Source of the DNA: Bilophila sp964538355
GTDB taxonomy: Bacteria; Desulfobacterota; Desulfovibrionia; Desulfovibrionales; Desulfovibrionaceae
Direction: 5' to 3'
Length of the DNA stretch: 64,000 bases
Assembly: GCA_964538355.1 (NCBI GenBank)
Contig: CAZIFC010000001.1
Location: forward strand, 124,001-188,000
How positions within the stretch are numbered: the first letter of the stretch is position 1; every line of letters starts with the position of its first letter. Below the pieces are notes generated by a model that saw only the letters and a program-made list of their open reading frames with translations, was not told where the DNA came from and ran no database searches. Of this stretch, positions 36,061 to 44,762 are shown piece after piece. A program made the position numbers and the translations under genes.

Positions 36061-36708
36061 CTAAAGATCCTGAAATACCCACATGGCCCTGCCTATCAGG
36101 CAGCCAGCTTCCGCAACAGGGACGGAAAAGGACGGCTGCGAGGCGTCGTCCGTACGCAACAAAAACGTATCGCTGTAGCAAAACACCCGCTTGAGCACGA
36201 TACCCTCGGGCATTGATACGGCAAAGACGTTTCCGTCTGATGGGGTGACGCATGAAACGTCTACACCCACAAACGCATTCTGTCGAACGGTAGGCGCAAA
36301 GGCATCTGTCACCATGCGAAGGACACGGATGTCCCTTCCGGCATAGGACTCTGGAATAACGATAGATCCCGACGGTTTTTCCCATATCTTTCCAGACATG
36401 CCGCCGGAATCGAAATAAGGGAGGGAGACGCCGTTTTTCGGCGGTATGGCTCCAGATGCAGGCTCCAGATAAAGCCCTTCCGCCGTGCGGAGGAACTGCG
36501 GACCCTTCCCGTACCTGAGCCAGTCAGGATTGACGCCTCCTCGCTCGAACAGGGACAGATACCAGCCGGGCGGTATCGCCCCCCGTTTTTTGGACTCGGA
36601 AATGGTAGACTGCTTGATGCCCAAAACGTCCGCCAGTTCCTGTTGCGTGCTCGTGTTGGTCACGCTCTGAAACCTGCGGAAAATATCTTCAAAAGAACAG
36701 GTATCCAT
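36061..36708 (-). CDS. CI-type transcriptional regulator, HTH + S24-like domain lacking the catalytic Ser
   Basis: About 215 residues. The N-terminal helix-turn-helix (TQQELADVLGIKQSTISESKKRG, PPGWYLSLFERGGVNPDWL) belongs to the Bac_CI_repr group. The C-terminal half has the LexA/CI S24 fold: VTDAFAPTVRQNAFVGVD where active enzymes have DSM-x-P, and VLKRVF retaining the Lys. The Ser is Ala, so self-cleavage is not expected; it may instead sense a ligand or dimer state. Three Mets occur in a row at 36714-36708 after GAGG; the third has the best spacing. Directly upstream of the FmdE fusion, a likely target. Confidence 0.82.
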   Translation of the reverse strand: MDTCSFEDIFRRFQSVTNTSTQQELADVLGIKQSTISESKKRGAIPPGWYLSLFERGGVNPDWLRYGKGPQFLRTAEGLYLEPASGAIPPKNGVSLPYFDSGGMSGKIWEKPSGSIVIPESYAGRDIRVLRMVTDAFAPTVRQNAFVGVDVSCVTPSDGNVFAVSMPEGIVLKRVFCYSDTFLLRTDDASQPSFSVPVAEAGCLIGRAMWVFQDL

Positions 36709-36889
36709 CATCATGCCTCATTTTGGCAGGAGCGGACCAACGCCCTGGTATATGGGTTGGAGTTCTCTCTGATATGTTTGAAAAAAATGAACGTGTCAAG
36801 AGCCATTCCCGATAACTGCGGCTCTTCCGCACAAGAACGTTGTGCAGGCCCTTCTCCCAAGGGCCAAAGCAGGCCATCGGAAAACGATT

Positions 36890-37297
36890 CTAACACGCGG
36901 CCCCACCCGCCAGCCACTGAAGCCAGACGGAGCGGTTTCGGGGTCCATCGCCTTCATATAGGTAGATGCTCTGCCATGTTCCCAGACAAAGTTCGCCATG
37001 TTCGATCAGGACAAGCAGCGAAGGCCCCATGATGCTCGCCTTGATGTGGGCGTCGCTGTTGCCTTCCGCATGCCGCCAGTCGCCACGGCAGGGAATCAGC
37101 TTGCCAAAAAAAGCCGTCATGTCCCGGCGCACATCGGGATCAGCCCCCTCATTGATGGTCAGCCCACACGTCGTATGCGGACAAAACAGAGCTACCGCGC
37201 CGTCTTTCCATCCCTTTTCCCGAACCACGGCCCGCACGCGCTCCGTGATATCCACCATTTCCTCCCGGCTCCGGGTCGAAATCAAACATTTTTCCAT
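36890..37297 (-). CDS. YjbQ/UPF0047 family protein
   Basis: 135 residues. HTTCGLTINEGADPDVRRD, then GDWRHAEGNSDAHIKASIMGPS and GELCLGTWQSIYLYEGDGPRNR are the family motifs with conserved His and Asp forming a metal-like site. E. coli YjbQ has secondary thiamine-phosphate synthase activity; the physiological role is uncertain. Starts nine bases after the stop of the sigma-54 activator, with its own GGAGGG site, so it is expressed with the regulator. Confidence 0.9.
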   Translation of the reverse strand: MEKCLISTRSREEMVDITERVRAVVREKGWKDGAVALFCPHTTCGLTINEGADPDVRRDMTAFFGKLIPCRGDWRHAEGNSDAHIKASIMGPSLLVLIEHGELCLGTWQSIYLYEGDGPRNRSVWLQWLAGGAAC

Positions 37298-37306
37298 ACA
37301 ACCCTC

Positions 37307-39256
37307 CTATTCTATACCGTATTTTTTCATTTTTCTGTACAGCGTCGGGCGGCTGACCCCGAGGGCAAACGCGGTTTGGCTGATATTCCCTGAAAAACGC
37401 TCAAAGGCCTCGATGATGGCCTCCCGCTCGATAGCTTCCAGCGTGGCCTGCGCCGGTTTCCGCTCCGAGGAGGCGGTCCCGCTTCCCTCGGATACGAGGT
37501 CTGCGATGCCGAAGTGCTCGGGCAGCAGCGGGCCGCCTTCCGCAAGATGTACGGCCCGCTCAATCGCACTTTCCAGCTGCCGGATATTACCGGGCCATGC
37601 GTAGCCCAGAATGGCTTTCGCCGTCTCTGGCGGCAAGGGGACGGAGGGACGGTTCAGGCGCATCTCGTGACGCTGGATAAAATGCGCGGCAAGGGGAAGG
37701 ATATCCCCCTCCCTGTCGCGGAGGGCGGGCACTACGATATTCAGGGTGCTGATGCGGTAATACAGATCGGCCCGAAACTTGTGCTGGGCAATGGCCTGCT
37801 TGAGATCCTTGTTTGTTGCCGAGATGATACGCAGATCCACCGGCACGGTACGCAGGCCGCCCACTCGCTGGATTTCCCCGGATTGGAGCACTCGCAGCAA
37901 CTTGACCTGCATGTCGAAAGGCATGTCCCCTATTTCGTCGAGAAAGAGCGTTCCCGTATCCGCCAGCTCGAATTTTCCGGGACGTCCGCCCTTCTGCGCT
38001 CCGGTGAACGCGCCTTCCTCATAGCCGAACAGCTCGCTTTCCAGCAGCTCCTTGGGAATGGCCCCGCAGTTTATCGCCACAAAGGGCCGATTACGGCGAT
38101 CGCCGTCATTATGGATCGCCTGCGCGAACAGCTCCTTACCCGTGCCCGTTTCCCCGTAGAGGAGGACGGGGGCCGTACTTCCCGCGGCGATATGGGCAAG
38201 GTGCAGCGAGGTTCGCAGGCTTGCACTCGTGCCGAGGATGGAGTCGAAGGTAAAATGCGCGTGGACGCCGGTCATCTCCACCGCCATACGCATCATTTCC
38301 TTTTTTTCCAGAATGGTGAACAGCCCGCCCACCAGTTCGCCGCTGGTCAGGCGAATGGGGTCCAGCGAGGCAAAATGGGTGCTTCCACTGCGTCTCGCCA
38401 GAATCTCCCGCGCCCGGAACCCCCTGCCTTCCTTGAGGTAGTCCGTGAGGTTATAGCTCTCTCCCACACAGTCCTCGAAGGAGTTCCCCTCGCACCCACG
38501 GGGGAGTTTCAACAGTTTTCTGGCCATACCGTTGGCTTCCACGATTCGCCCGGCCTGATCGACGGTGACGATCCCGCGGGAATCGGATTCCACCAGCGCG
38601 CGCATATACTGATTCTTGATGGCAAGTTCGCGAATACGCTCACGTTCTCGAAGCTGCGAAGTCACCGTTTCCGCTGCCTGCCGCACCAGCCCCAGGGTGT
38701 GGATGTGCATCAGATCGGAGTTGCTGCTCAACGAAATGGCCCCGAGCACCCGGGTTCCGTCCGTAGAAAAGACCGGCGCGCCGGCGTTGCCGATCTTTCT
38801 GACCTGCGCGGAATACATTCTTTCTCCGGGCAGGAACACCGGAACGCGCTCCTCCAGCGACAAGCCTATGGCGCAAGTCCCGATATCCCGCTCCGTCCAG
38901 CGATAGCCGGGGATGCAACGCCGCCGCTTGAAATGTTCAACAAGATCAGGATCTCCAACAACGTACAGGATATACCCCTCTCCGTCGGCAAGGGCCATGC
39001 AAAACCCCGTATCCCGGAGCAGACGGTAGAGCGAATCTATCTGTTCCTTTGCCAGCGTGTAAAAAACGCGCTGCCCGTTGATGCGCTCGCGGAGCTGCTC
39101 ATCCGAAAGCCGGGTGGATTCGGGGGCACCATCCAGATGCGGATCAACGCCGTAGCGGGCGGATCTTTCCAGAGAGCGGCGAATGATTTCTTCCAAATCC
39201 TGAACACTGCGCAGAACGAACTGATGATCGACGGGATGGGAGAGTTGCGTCAGCAT
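37307..39256 (-). CDS. Sigma-54-dependent activator, AcoR/DhaR type (GAF-PAS-AAA+-Fis)
   Basis: 649 residues: GAF-like sensor about 60-210, PAS about 225-330, AAA+ domain about 345-575 with GETGTGKE (Walker A), GAFTGA (sigma-54 contact loop) and TLFLDEIGDMP (Walker B), and Fis-type HTH at the end (NISQTAFALGVSRPTLYRKMKKYGI). It should activate a -24/-12 promoter in response to a small ligand. ATG at 39256 follows AAAGG; the longer frame upstream is intergenic. Divergent from the TTT transporter genes, whose promoter region contains a -24/-12 element and several TGTAA-N7-TTACA sites. One site lies 12 bases before its own start, hinting at autoregulation. Confidence 0.93.
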   Translation of the reverse strand: MLTQLSHPVDHQFVLRSVQDLEEIIRRSLERSARYGVDPHLDGAPESTRLSDEQLRERINGQRVFYTLAKEQIDSLYRLLRDTGFCMALADGEGYILYVVGDPDLVEHFKRRRCIPGYRWTERDIGTCAIGLSLEERVPVFLPGERMYSAQVRKIGNAGAPVFSTDGTRVLGAISLSSNSDLMHIHTLGLVRQAAETVTSQLRERERIRELAIKNQYMRALVESDSRGIVTVDQAGRIVEANGMARKLLKLPRGCEGNSFEDCVGESYNLTDYLKEGRGFRAREILARRSGSTHFASLDPIRLTSGELVGGLFTILEKKEMMRMAVEMTGVHAHFTFDSILGTSASLRTSLHLAHIAAGSTAPVLLYGETGTGKELFAQAIHNDGDRRNRPFVAINCGAIPKELLESELFGYEEGAFTGAQKGGRPGKFELADTGTLFLDEIGDMPFDMQVKLLRVLQSGEIQRVGGLRTVPVDLRIISATNKDLKQAIAQHKFRADLYYRISTLNIVVPALRDREGDILPLAAHFIQRHEMRLNRPSVPLPPETAKAILGYAWPGNIRQLESAIERAVHLAEGGPLLPEHFGIADLVSEGSGTASSERKPAQATLEAIEREAIIEAFERFSGNISQTAFALGVSRPTLYRKMKKYGIE

Positions 39257-39267
39257 GGAACGGCCTT

Positions 39268-39302
39268 TGTAATAAAACGTTACACAGTAATAAAACATTA
39301 CA
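39268..39302. promoter_or_regulatory. Tandem operator sites next to the sigma-54 activator start
   Basis: Two copies of a 17-base element TGTAA-N7-TTACA: 39268-39284 is perfect in its arms (TGTAATAAAACGTTACA), 39286-39302 reads AGTAATAAAACATTACA. Their 18-base repeat places them on nearly opposite faces of two helical turns. They resemble Fis-type HTH enhancer sites (TGT-N11-ACA). Confidence 0.65.
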
Positions 39303-39381
39303 ATTTTTGAGGCAAAAAGACAAAAAAGACTGGTACACCTTGCATAAGGCGATGCTTTTTTATTCCACAAAACATTGCCAA

Positions 39382-39398
39382 TGTCACGTTTCGTTACA
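39382..39398. promoter_or_regulatory. Third upstream operator site
   Basis: TGTCACGTTTCGTTACA, same arm spacing as the sites at 39268-39302. It lies 76 bases before the -24 element, a usual distance for an enhancer. Confidence 0.6.
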
Positions 39399-39473
39399 GA
39401 ACCATACCAACACCTTTTTGGTATTATCCAGTTAACGTCCTGTTTTCCATGATAAACACACGATTGTAACATC

Positions 39474-39490
39474 TTGGCACAATATCTGCT
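39474..39490 (+). promoter_or_regulatory. Sigma-54 promoter of the transporter operon
   Basis: TTGGCAC at 39474-39480, five bases, then CTGCT at 39486-39490: GG and GC are ten bases apart as required for the -24/-12 consensus TTGGCACN5TTGCT. It is 118 bases before tctB. An imperfect fourth operator-like site (TGTAA-N7-GCACA, 39465-39481) overlaps the -24 box. Confidence 0.78.
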
Positions 39491-39607
39491 TAATAAAAGC
39501 AGACTGCGAAAGGCGGGCCAAATGCGGGCCGCCGCTTCAAAAAGGTAAAGAGCTTTTTTCAATCGGATTACGTCGAGAACCTTTTCGCTTTTGGGGGGAG
39601 AAACCAC

Positions 39608-40120
39608 ATGGGCAGGCTGCTGAGACGGAACATCTGGATAGAATCAGGCATAAGCCTATTCCTCTTGCTCTTCTTCATCTATTTCTATTGCCACATTGAA
39701 CAATGGGTCATAGAAACCCTGCCTTCCACCATCAGCCCCGCCTTTTTCCCTTCTGTCATTTCCATCGTGCTTATCGCCGTGAGCGCGCTTCTTGCCGGAT
39801 ACTGCCTCAACTCCGTGCGCCACATGCTTTCGGGAACCGTTGACGAGGAGCGTCTCGAACTTCAGGAAAGCGGCGAGGACGCCGGGCGTTTTCTGGCTCT
39901 GGCCGGCTATGTGGGTATCCTCTTTCTGTATCTTGCCGGCCTTTACTTTATCGGCTTCGTGTACTCCACACCCGTCATCATGTTCCTCGTGTCCGTTCTG
40001 CTCGGCCTGCGCCACTGGCTGATCGGCATCGTCTGTTACATTCTGTTTACGCTGCTGCTCAACTATGTGGCGTTTACCTTCATGCAGATCATTTTGCCTA
40101 CCGGCGTTCTGTTCGGCTAG
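39608..40120 (+). CDS. tctB: Tripartite tricarboxylate transporter small membrane subunit TctB
   Basis: 170 residues with four helices: about 12-30, 40-60, 95-115 and a last hydrophobic block 118-160 (LAGLYFIGFVYSTPVIMFLVSVLLG segment split by a short loop). Length and helix pattern, with position directly before tctA, identify it as the small membrane protein of a TTT system. Together with TctA and the TctC binding protein it imports carboxylated solutes using an ion gradient. First gene of the plus-strand unit; GGGGGAG lies before the ATG. Confidence 0.85.
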   Translation: MGRLLRRNIWIESGISLFLLLFFIYFYCHIEQWVIETLPSTISPAFFPSVISIVLIAVSALLAGYCLNSVRHMLSGTVDEERLELQESGEDAGRFLALAGYVGILFLYLAGLYFIGFVYSTPVIMFLVSVLLGLRHWLIGIVCYILFTLLLNYVAFTFMQIILPTGVLFG

Positions 40121-40140
40121 GCCAATCACGGGAGAGGCAC

Positions 40141-41649
40141 ATGTTTGCAGACATTTTGACAGGGCTTGTTTCCATCCTTACGCCCGAGACCATCGGCGCG
40201 GTGGCTCTCGGCATCTTCACCGGGCTGATGTTCGGAGCCATTCCGGGCATTTCGGGAATCATGGCCATTTCCATCCTCCTGCCGCTGACCTTCTACGTCA
40301 GCCCGCTGGTAGGCATTCCCATGCTCCTCGGCATTTACAAGGCCAGCATGTTCGGCGGCTCCATCACCGCCGTGCTGCTCAATACCCCCGGTGCGCCGCC
40401 AGCGGTGTGCACCGCCATGGACGGCTTCCCGCTGACCAAGGCAGGCAAGCCCGGCAAGGCCCTCAACGCGGCTCTGGTCGGCTCGGTTTTCGGGGACACC
40501 TTCAGCAACATCCTGCTCATCTGCGTAGCCGCACCGCTCTCCTACCTGACCCTGAAGGTCGGCCCGGTGGAACAATGCTGCCTTATCCTGCTGGCCCTGA
40601 CGGTCGTGGGCAGCATTTCCGGTTCCTCCATCCTGAAGGGCATCCTCTGCGCGGGTGTCGGCATCCTGCTGGCTACCGTGGGCATCTCCGGCACGACCGG
40701 GGCCATGCGCTTCACCTTTGAAAACGAACACCTCATGTCGGGCATCGCCCTTATCCCGATGGTCATCGGCCTGCTCTGCCTGCCCGAGGTCATCCATCAG
40801 GCCTGTAGCGGCATCCGCAAAAGCATCGAAGAAAAGTTCGACCTTTCCGGGGAAAACGGACGCCTGACCTGGCAGGAAATCAAGAGCCGCATTCCCGTCC
40901 TGCTCCGTTCCTCCCTTATCGGTTCCATCATCGGCGCGATGCCGGGTCTGGGGGCCTCCCCCGCCGCCTACATGGCCTATTCCGAAGCGCAGCGCACCTC
41001 GAAGCATCCCGAACAGTTCGGCAAGGGAGCCATCGAAGGCGTCATGGCCCCCGAAGCGGCAAACAACGCCGTAACCGGTTCCGCCATGATCCCCCTGCTG
41101 ACCCTCGGCATCCCCGGCGACGACGTGACCGCCGTACTCATGGGTGCGTTCCTCATTCAGGGCATCACTCCCGGACCGAACATCTTTTTTGAAAACACCA
41201 CGGTGGTATACGGCATCTTCGGTTCGCTCATCCTCTGCGACATCCTGCTCTACGTCATCGCAAGGCTCGGCTTCAAGGCCTGGATCCGCATCACGCAGCT
41301 GCCGAAGCACATCATCTTCTCCACAGTGACCATCTTCGCCTTCGTGGGAACCTATTCCATCAACCAGAACCTGTTTGACATCTTCTGCCTCATCCTCTTC
41401 GGCATTCTCGGCTACGGCATGCGCCGGTTCCAGTTCCCGGCAGGCCCGATGATCATCGGCTTCATCCTCGGGCCTCTGCTCGAATCCGCCTTTGACCAGA
41501 CCATGACCCTTTCGGACGGCAGCTTCATGATTTTCCTGACGCACCCGGTCGCCGTCGTCCTGCTTCTGCTTACCGTTGCCGCCGTCTTCAGCATCATACG
41601 CGCCCGGATGCGCCGCTCGGCCATCGCGAAGCTCGCGCAGCAGGGCTAG
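40141..41649 (+). CDS. tctA: Tripartite tricarboxylate transporter large membrane subunit TctA
   Basis: 502 residues with about twelve helices. LMFGAIPGISGIMAISILLPLT and the second copy GAMPGLGASPAAYMAY are the two TctA repeats, and PEAANNAVTGSAMIPLLTLGIPGDDVTAVLMGAF (segments around residues 305-335) is the most conserved block. Starts 20 bases after tctB with GGGAGAGGCAC upstream. Substrate choice is set by the binding protein, so citrate is not implied. Confidence 0.94.
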   Translation: MFADILTGLVSILTPETIGAVALGIFTGLMFGAIPGISGIMAISILLPLTFYVSPLVGIPMLLGIYKASMFGGSITAVLLNTPGAPPAVCTAMDGFPLTKAGKPGKALNAALVGSVFGDTFSNILLICVAAPLSYLTLKVGPVEQCCLILLALTVVGSISGSSILKGILCAGVGILLATVGISGTTGAMRFTFENEHLMSGIALIPMVIGLLCLPEVIHQACSGIRKSIEEKFDLSGENGRLTWQEIKSRIPVLLRSSLIGSIIGAMPGLGASPAAYMAYSEAQRTSKHPEQFGKGAIEGVMAPEAANNAVTGSAMIPLLTLGIPGDDVTAVLMGAFLIQGITPGPNIFFENTTVVYGIFGSLILCDILLYVIARLGFKAWIRITQLPKHIIFSTVTIFAFVGTYSINQNLFDIFCLILFGILGYGMRRFQFPAGPMIIGFILGPLLESAFDQTMTLSDGSFMIFLTHPVAVVLLLLTVAAVFSIIRARMRRSAIAKLAQQG

Positions 41650-41827
41650 ACAACAGGGGAGGAGGCGTCCGTTCCCGCCTCTTCCTCCATCAGGGCATTC
41701 GATACGCGGAACGGAACGCTTACGGAAAAGCGGTACCGCCCTCCCTCACCCCAAAGGTGAACGGCGGGGAGGCAACGCATCCATACAGGGGATTGGTTTC
41801 CAAACACTCAACCAAGGGGAGACTTTT

Positions 41828-42805
41828 ATGTTCAAGACCCTTCGCACAGCTCTTTTCGGCATGGGCGCATTCATGATTGCCTGCGGTCTTATGACCGTCC
41901 CGGCGCATGCTTCCGACTATCCGAACAAGCCCATCCAGCTTGTCAGCCCGTACGGTGCAGGCGGCGACTCCGACCTCACGGCCCGCGTGTGGGCCGAATT
42001 TGCCAAAAAGAAGCTGGGGCAGCCCGTGGTCGTCGTGAACAAAACCGGTGGCGGCGGCCTGACCGGCAGCATGTATGCAGCCAAGGCCAAGCCCGACGGC
42101 TACACCCTCTTCCTGGCTCAGGCCGGGCCGAACATCATCGTTCCCCTGACCGCCAAGGGCGCGAGCTACGGTTTTGACAGCTTCGACTATATCGCCCGCA
42201 TCATGCTCGCCAACTGCGCCGTGGTCGTGAACAAGGACGCCCCGTGGAACAGCCTGAAGGAACTCGAAGCCGCCGCCAAGAAGGAACCCGGCAAGCTCGT
42301 GTTCGCCAGCCCCTCCGCCACGTCCTGGCTGACCTTCGCCATGCGCAACTGGTTCACCAGCACCGGAACCCAGCTGAAGCAGGTTGAATACAAGAGCGGC
42401 GGCGAAGCCGCTACCGCCGTGCTCGGCAACCATGCCGACATGACCTTCCTCTTCCCCCAGAACTACGCGCCCATGGCTTCCGCCGACAAGATGAAGATCC
42501 TCGCCATCGGCACCAAGAGCGATGTGTATCCCAATGCCCCCACCTTTGCCGAACAGGGCTACGAGGGCAACTACTACGGTTGGGCCGGCATCGCCGCTCC
42601 CAAGGGCACGCCTCAGGAAATCCTCGACAGGCTCGCCGCCATCTCCAAGGAAATCGTGAGCGATCCCGAATATATCAAGGCCATCAAGAACATGAACGCC
42701 ACTCCCGACTATGCCACGGGTGAAGCATGGATGGCCCAGCTGAAGGAACAGTATGCCGAAATGACCAAGGTGCTCACCGACCTCGGCCTGACCGGAAAGA
42801 AGTAG
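41828..42805 (+). CDS. tctC: Tripartite tricarboxylate transporter substrate-binding protein TctC
   Basis: 325 residues; signal peptide 1-29 ending PAHA-S. The mature protein opens YPNKPIQLVSPYGAGGDSD, the typical TctC/Bug start, followed by VVVVNKTGGGGLTGSMYAA and KPDGYTLFLAQ. Bug-type proteins bind carboxylates, amino acids or related compounds. It follows tctA after 178 bases containing a moderate hairpin (about 41730-41765), and is followed by another hairpin, an arrangement that can raise the binding protein's share of the transcript. Strong AAGGGGAG ribosome site. Confidence 0.93.
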   Translation: MFKTLRTALFGMGAFMIACGLMTVPAHASDYPNKPIQLVSPYGAGGDSDLTARVWAEFAKKKLGQPVVVVNKTGGGGLTGSMYAAKAKPDGYTLFLAQAGPNIIVPLTAKGASYGFDSFDYIARIMLANCAVVVNKDAPWNSLKELEAAAKKEPGKLVFASPSATSWLTFAMRNWFTSTGTQLKQVEYKSGGEAATAVLGNHADMTFLFPQNYAPMASADKMKILAIGTKSDVYPNAPTFAEQGYEGNYYGWAGIAAPKGTPQEILDRLAAISKEIVSDPEYIKAIKNMNATPDYATGEAWMAQLKEQYAEMTKVLTDLGLTGKK

Positions 42806-42817
42806 GACGAGAAGGCA

Positions 42818-42841
42818 CCGGGGGAGGCCCGCCTTCCCCGG
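42818..42841 (+). repeat. Hairpin between tctC and ridA
   Basis: CCGGGGGAGGC (42818-42828) / GCCTTCCCCGG (42831-42841), eleven base pairs with one G-T, no U tract. Possibly an RNA-stabilising or partial stop element after the binding-protein gene. Confidence 0.6.
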
Positions 42842-42963
42842 AGGCCCTCCTTTCCGCCCTGTCTCAAGGTTCTTTCCCCCCCCTAGAGAGAGCTTTGAGG
42901 CAGCGCGCAAAGGAAGGCTTTCCCCCCTTCCGAAACCGCAAACCCCCAATCAAGGAGCAACTC

Positions 42964-43344
42964 ATGTCTATCCAGCGTTATGGAACCCCCACAAAGCCCG
43001 GTGCCCTTCCCTTCTCCAAGGCGGCCGGAGCCGACGGCTGGCTCTTCGTCAGCGGACAGGTTCCCCGCGACGCCGACGGCGAAATCGTGAGCGGCAGCAT
43101 TTCCGTTCAGGCCCGCGTGACCCTTGAAAACCTCAAGAAGGTTCTCGAGTCCGCCGGGTATTCTCTTGAAGATGTCGTCCGCGTCAACGTATTCCTTGAT
43201 GATCCCCGCGACTTTGCCGGATTCAACAAGATTTACTCCCAGTTCTTCACCGCGGAACACGCTCCTGCCCGCGTCTGCGTGCAGGCCAGCATGATGAGCG
43301 ACCTCCGCGTCGAAGTCGACTGCATAGCCTATAAAAAAGACTAG
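42964..43344 (+). CDS. RidA family enamine/imine deaminase
   Basis: 126 residues of the RidA/YjgF family: FVSGQVPRDADGEIV, QARVTLENLKKVLESAGYSLEDVVRVNVFLDD (segments about residues 50-80) and PARVCVQASMM with the catalytic-type Arg. RidA proteins hydrolyse reactive enamines and imines released by PLP or flavin enzymes. Its place just before a flavin amine or D-amino-acid dehydrogenase suggests it hydrolyses that enzyme's imine product. AAGGAG lies six bases before the ATG. Confidence 0.93.
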   Translation: MSIQRYGTPTKPGALPFSKAAGADGWLFVSGQVPRDADGEIVSGSISVQARVTLENLKKVLESAGYSLEDVVRVNVFLDDPRDFAGFNKIYSQFFTAEHAPARVCVQASMMSDLRVEVDCIAYKKD

Positions 43345-43567
43345 CTGAACATACAGGTGGAATTCATGGATGGCGAGCGGAGGGAACCCGTTCAAAAAGA
43401 CGCTTCTCCCTCGCCAAGCCCAGCCCTCTCCCAAACGTTCATGCCGGGGACGGGTTCATATCAACAAACATAGGGTAGACACGTCAGGCTTCCAACACGA
43501 AAAGCCTGACGCCCGAAGTATGGCGGACACCACGGCTGCTCCGTGCCGTTCGCTGAACTGAGGGGGT

Positions 43568-43616
43568 CCGGGGGGAATCATTCCCCCCGGGCAGGTTCGG
43601 GCGGCAGCCCGAATCC
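43568..43616. repeat. Tandem hairpins between ridA and the flavin oxidase gene
   Basis: First hairpin: perfect eleven-base stem CCGGGGGGAAT (43568-43578) / ATTCCCCCCGG (43580-43590). Second: GGTTCGGGC (43594-43602) / GCCCGAATCC (43607-43616) with GGCA loop and one bulge. They sit 20 bases before the next start codon, in a 290-base gap that holds no gene. Confidence 0.65.
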
Positions 43617-43635
43617 CGACCGCCGGGAGGCATTC

Positions 43636-44748
43636 ATGCAGACAACTGAACAGGACATTATCATCGTAGGCGGCGGCGTATCCGGTGCTGCGCTGGGGTA
43701 CGGTCTTGCCGGCAAGGGCCGGAAGGTCACCGTGCTGGATGCGCCGACCGAGACGAACAAGGCGTCGCGCACCAATGTGGGGCTTATCTGGTGCCAGTCG
43801 AAATTTCTGCACCTGCCCGACTACGCCAAATGGGGGTTCATCTCATCGCGGCTCTACCCCGAGCTGACAAACGAGCTTGAGGCTATCTCGGGCCAGAAGA
43901 TCCCGGTCAACTATACCGGCGGCCTGATTCCCGTCCTCGGCGAGGAAGACTATCAGAAGCGCGGAGACTATATCGAAAAGCTCCGTGCCGCCCTTGGCGA
44001 ATACAAGGGCAACATGATCGACCGGGCCGAACTGGAACGGAAACTGCCGAAAATCGGCTGGGGCCCCGATGTCTGCGGCGCGGCATGGTGTGAAGAGGAC
44101 GGGGTCATCGATCCGCTGGCCCTGCTGCGGGCGTTCCGGGTGTCCCTGCCCCGTGTCGGCGTCGATTACCGCCAGACGGAGGTTTTCGACGTGAAGCCCC
44201 ATGCCGGAGGGTATCGCGTCACCACAAGGGACGGCATTTTCGATGCCCAGAAGGTGGTGCTCGCCGCCGGCCTGTCCAATCGCCGGTTTGTCCAGTTCGC
44301 CATGCCCACCCTGCCGGTCTACCCCGACAAGGGGCAGGTGCTGCTCGTCGAGCGGATGCCCTACGTCATGCCTATCCCGGTTCTTGGTGTCACCCAGACC
44401 TTCGGCGGCACGACCATCATCGGCTTCCGCCACGAAAAGGCCGGGCACCACACGCAAGTCGTCCCCTCCGCCGTGGCGACCGAAGGCAAATGGGCCATGC
44501 GCGTCTGGCCCGAACTCGGCAAGAAGCGGCTCATCCGGGCGTGGTCCGGCCTGCGGGTCATGCCCGACGACAGCATGGCGATCTACAGCCGCCTGCCCGG
44601 ACATCCAAACGCCATCCTCATCAATACGCACAGTGCCGTGACCATGGCTGCGGCCCATACGCGCCTGCTCCCCGATTTCATCCTCGGCGGCGAACTGCCC
44701 GAAACCGCGCAGGGCATGACCCTCAAACGCTTCGGCTATTCGTGCTGA
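43636..44748 (+). CDS. FAD-dependent amine/D-amino-acid dehydrogenase subunit (HcnC/LhpB-like)
   Basis: 370 residues of the DAO family. DIIIVGGGVSGAALGYGLAGKG is the Rossmann FAD loop (residues 7-28, GGGVSG core), and RAWSGLRVMPDDSMAIYSRLPG near the C-terminus is the second FAD-contact block of the family. With the next two genes it makes the three-subunit set known from hydrogen cyanide synthase (HcnABC), opine oxidase and D-hydroxyproline dehydrogenase (LhpBEF). It would oxidise a secondary or primary amine at C-alpha. GGGAGG precedes the ATG. Confidence 0.9.
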   Translation: MQTTEQDIIIVGGGVSGAALGYGLAGKGRKVTVLDAPTETNKASRTNVGLIWCQSKFLHLPDYAKWGFISSRLYPELTNELEAISGQKIPVNYTGGLIPVLGEEDYQKRGDYIEKLRAALGEYKGNMIDRAELERKLPKIGWGPDVCGAAWCEEDGVIDPLALLRAFRVSLPRVGVDYRQTEVFDVKPHAGGYRVTTRDGIFDAQKVVLAAGLSNRRFVQFAMPTLPVYPDKGQVLLVERMPYVMPIPVLGVTQTFGGTTIIGFRHEKAGHHTQVVPSAVATEGKWAMRVWPELGKKRLIRAWSGLRVMPDDSMAIYSRLPGHPNAILINTHSAVTMAAAHTRLLPDFILGGELPETAQGMTLKRFGYSC

Positions 44749-44762
44749 ACAAGGAATACGCC

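Noticed and set aside
40126..41544. Minus-strand frame of 472 codons over tctA
   Set aside because: Rich in Asp, Gly, Glu, His and Gln without hydrophobic core, as expected for the reverse of a membrane protein gene; tctA on the plus strand is clear.
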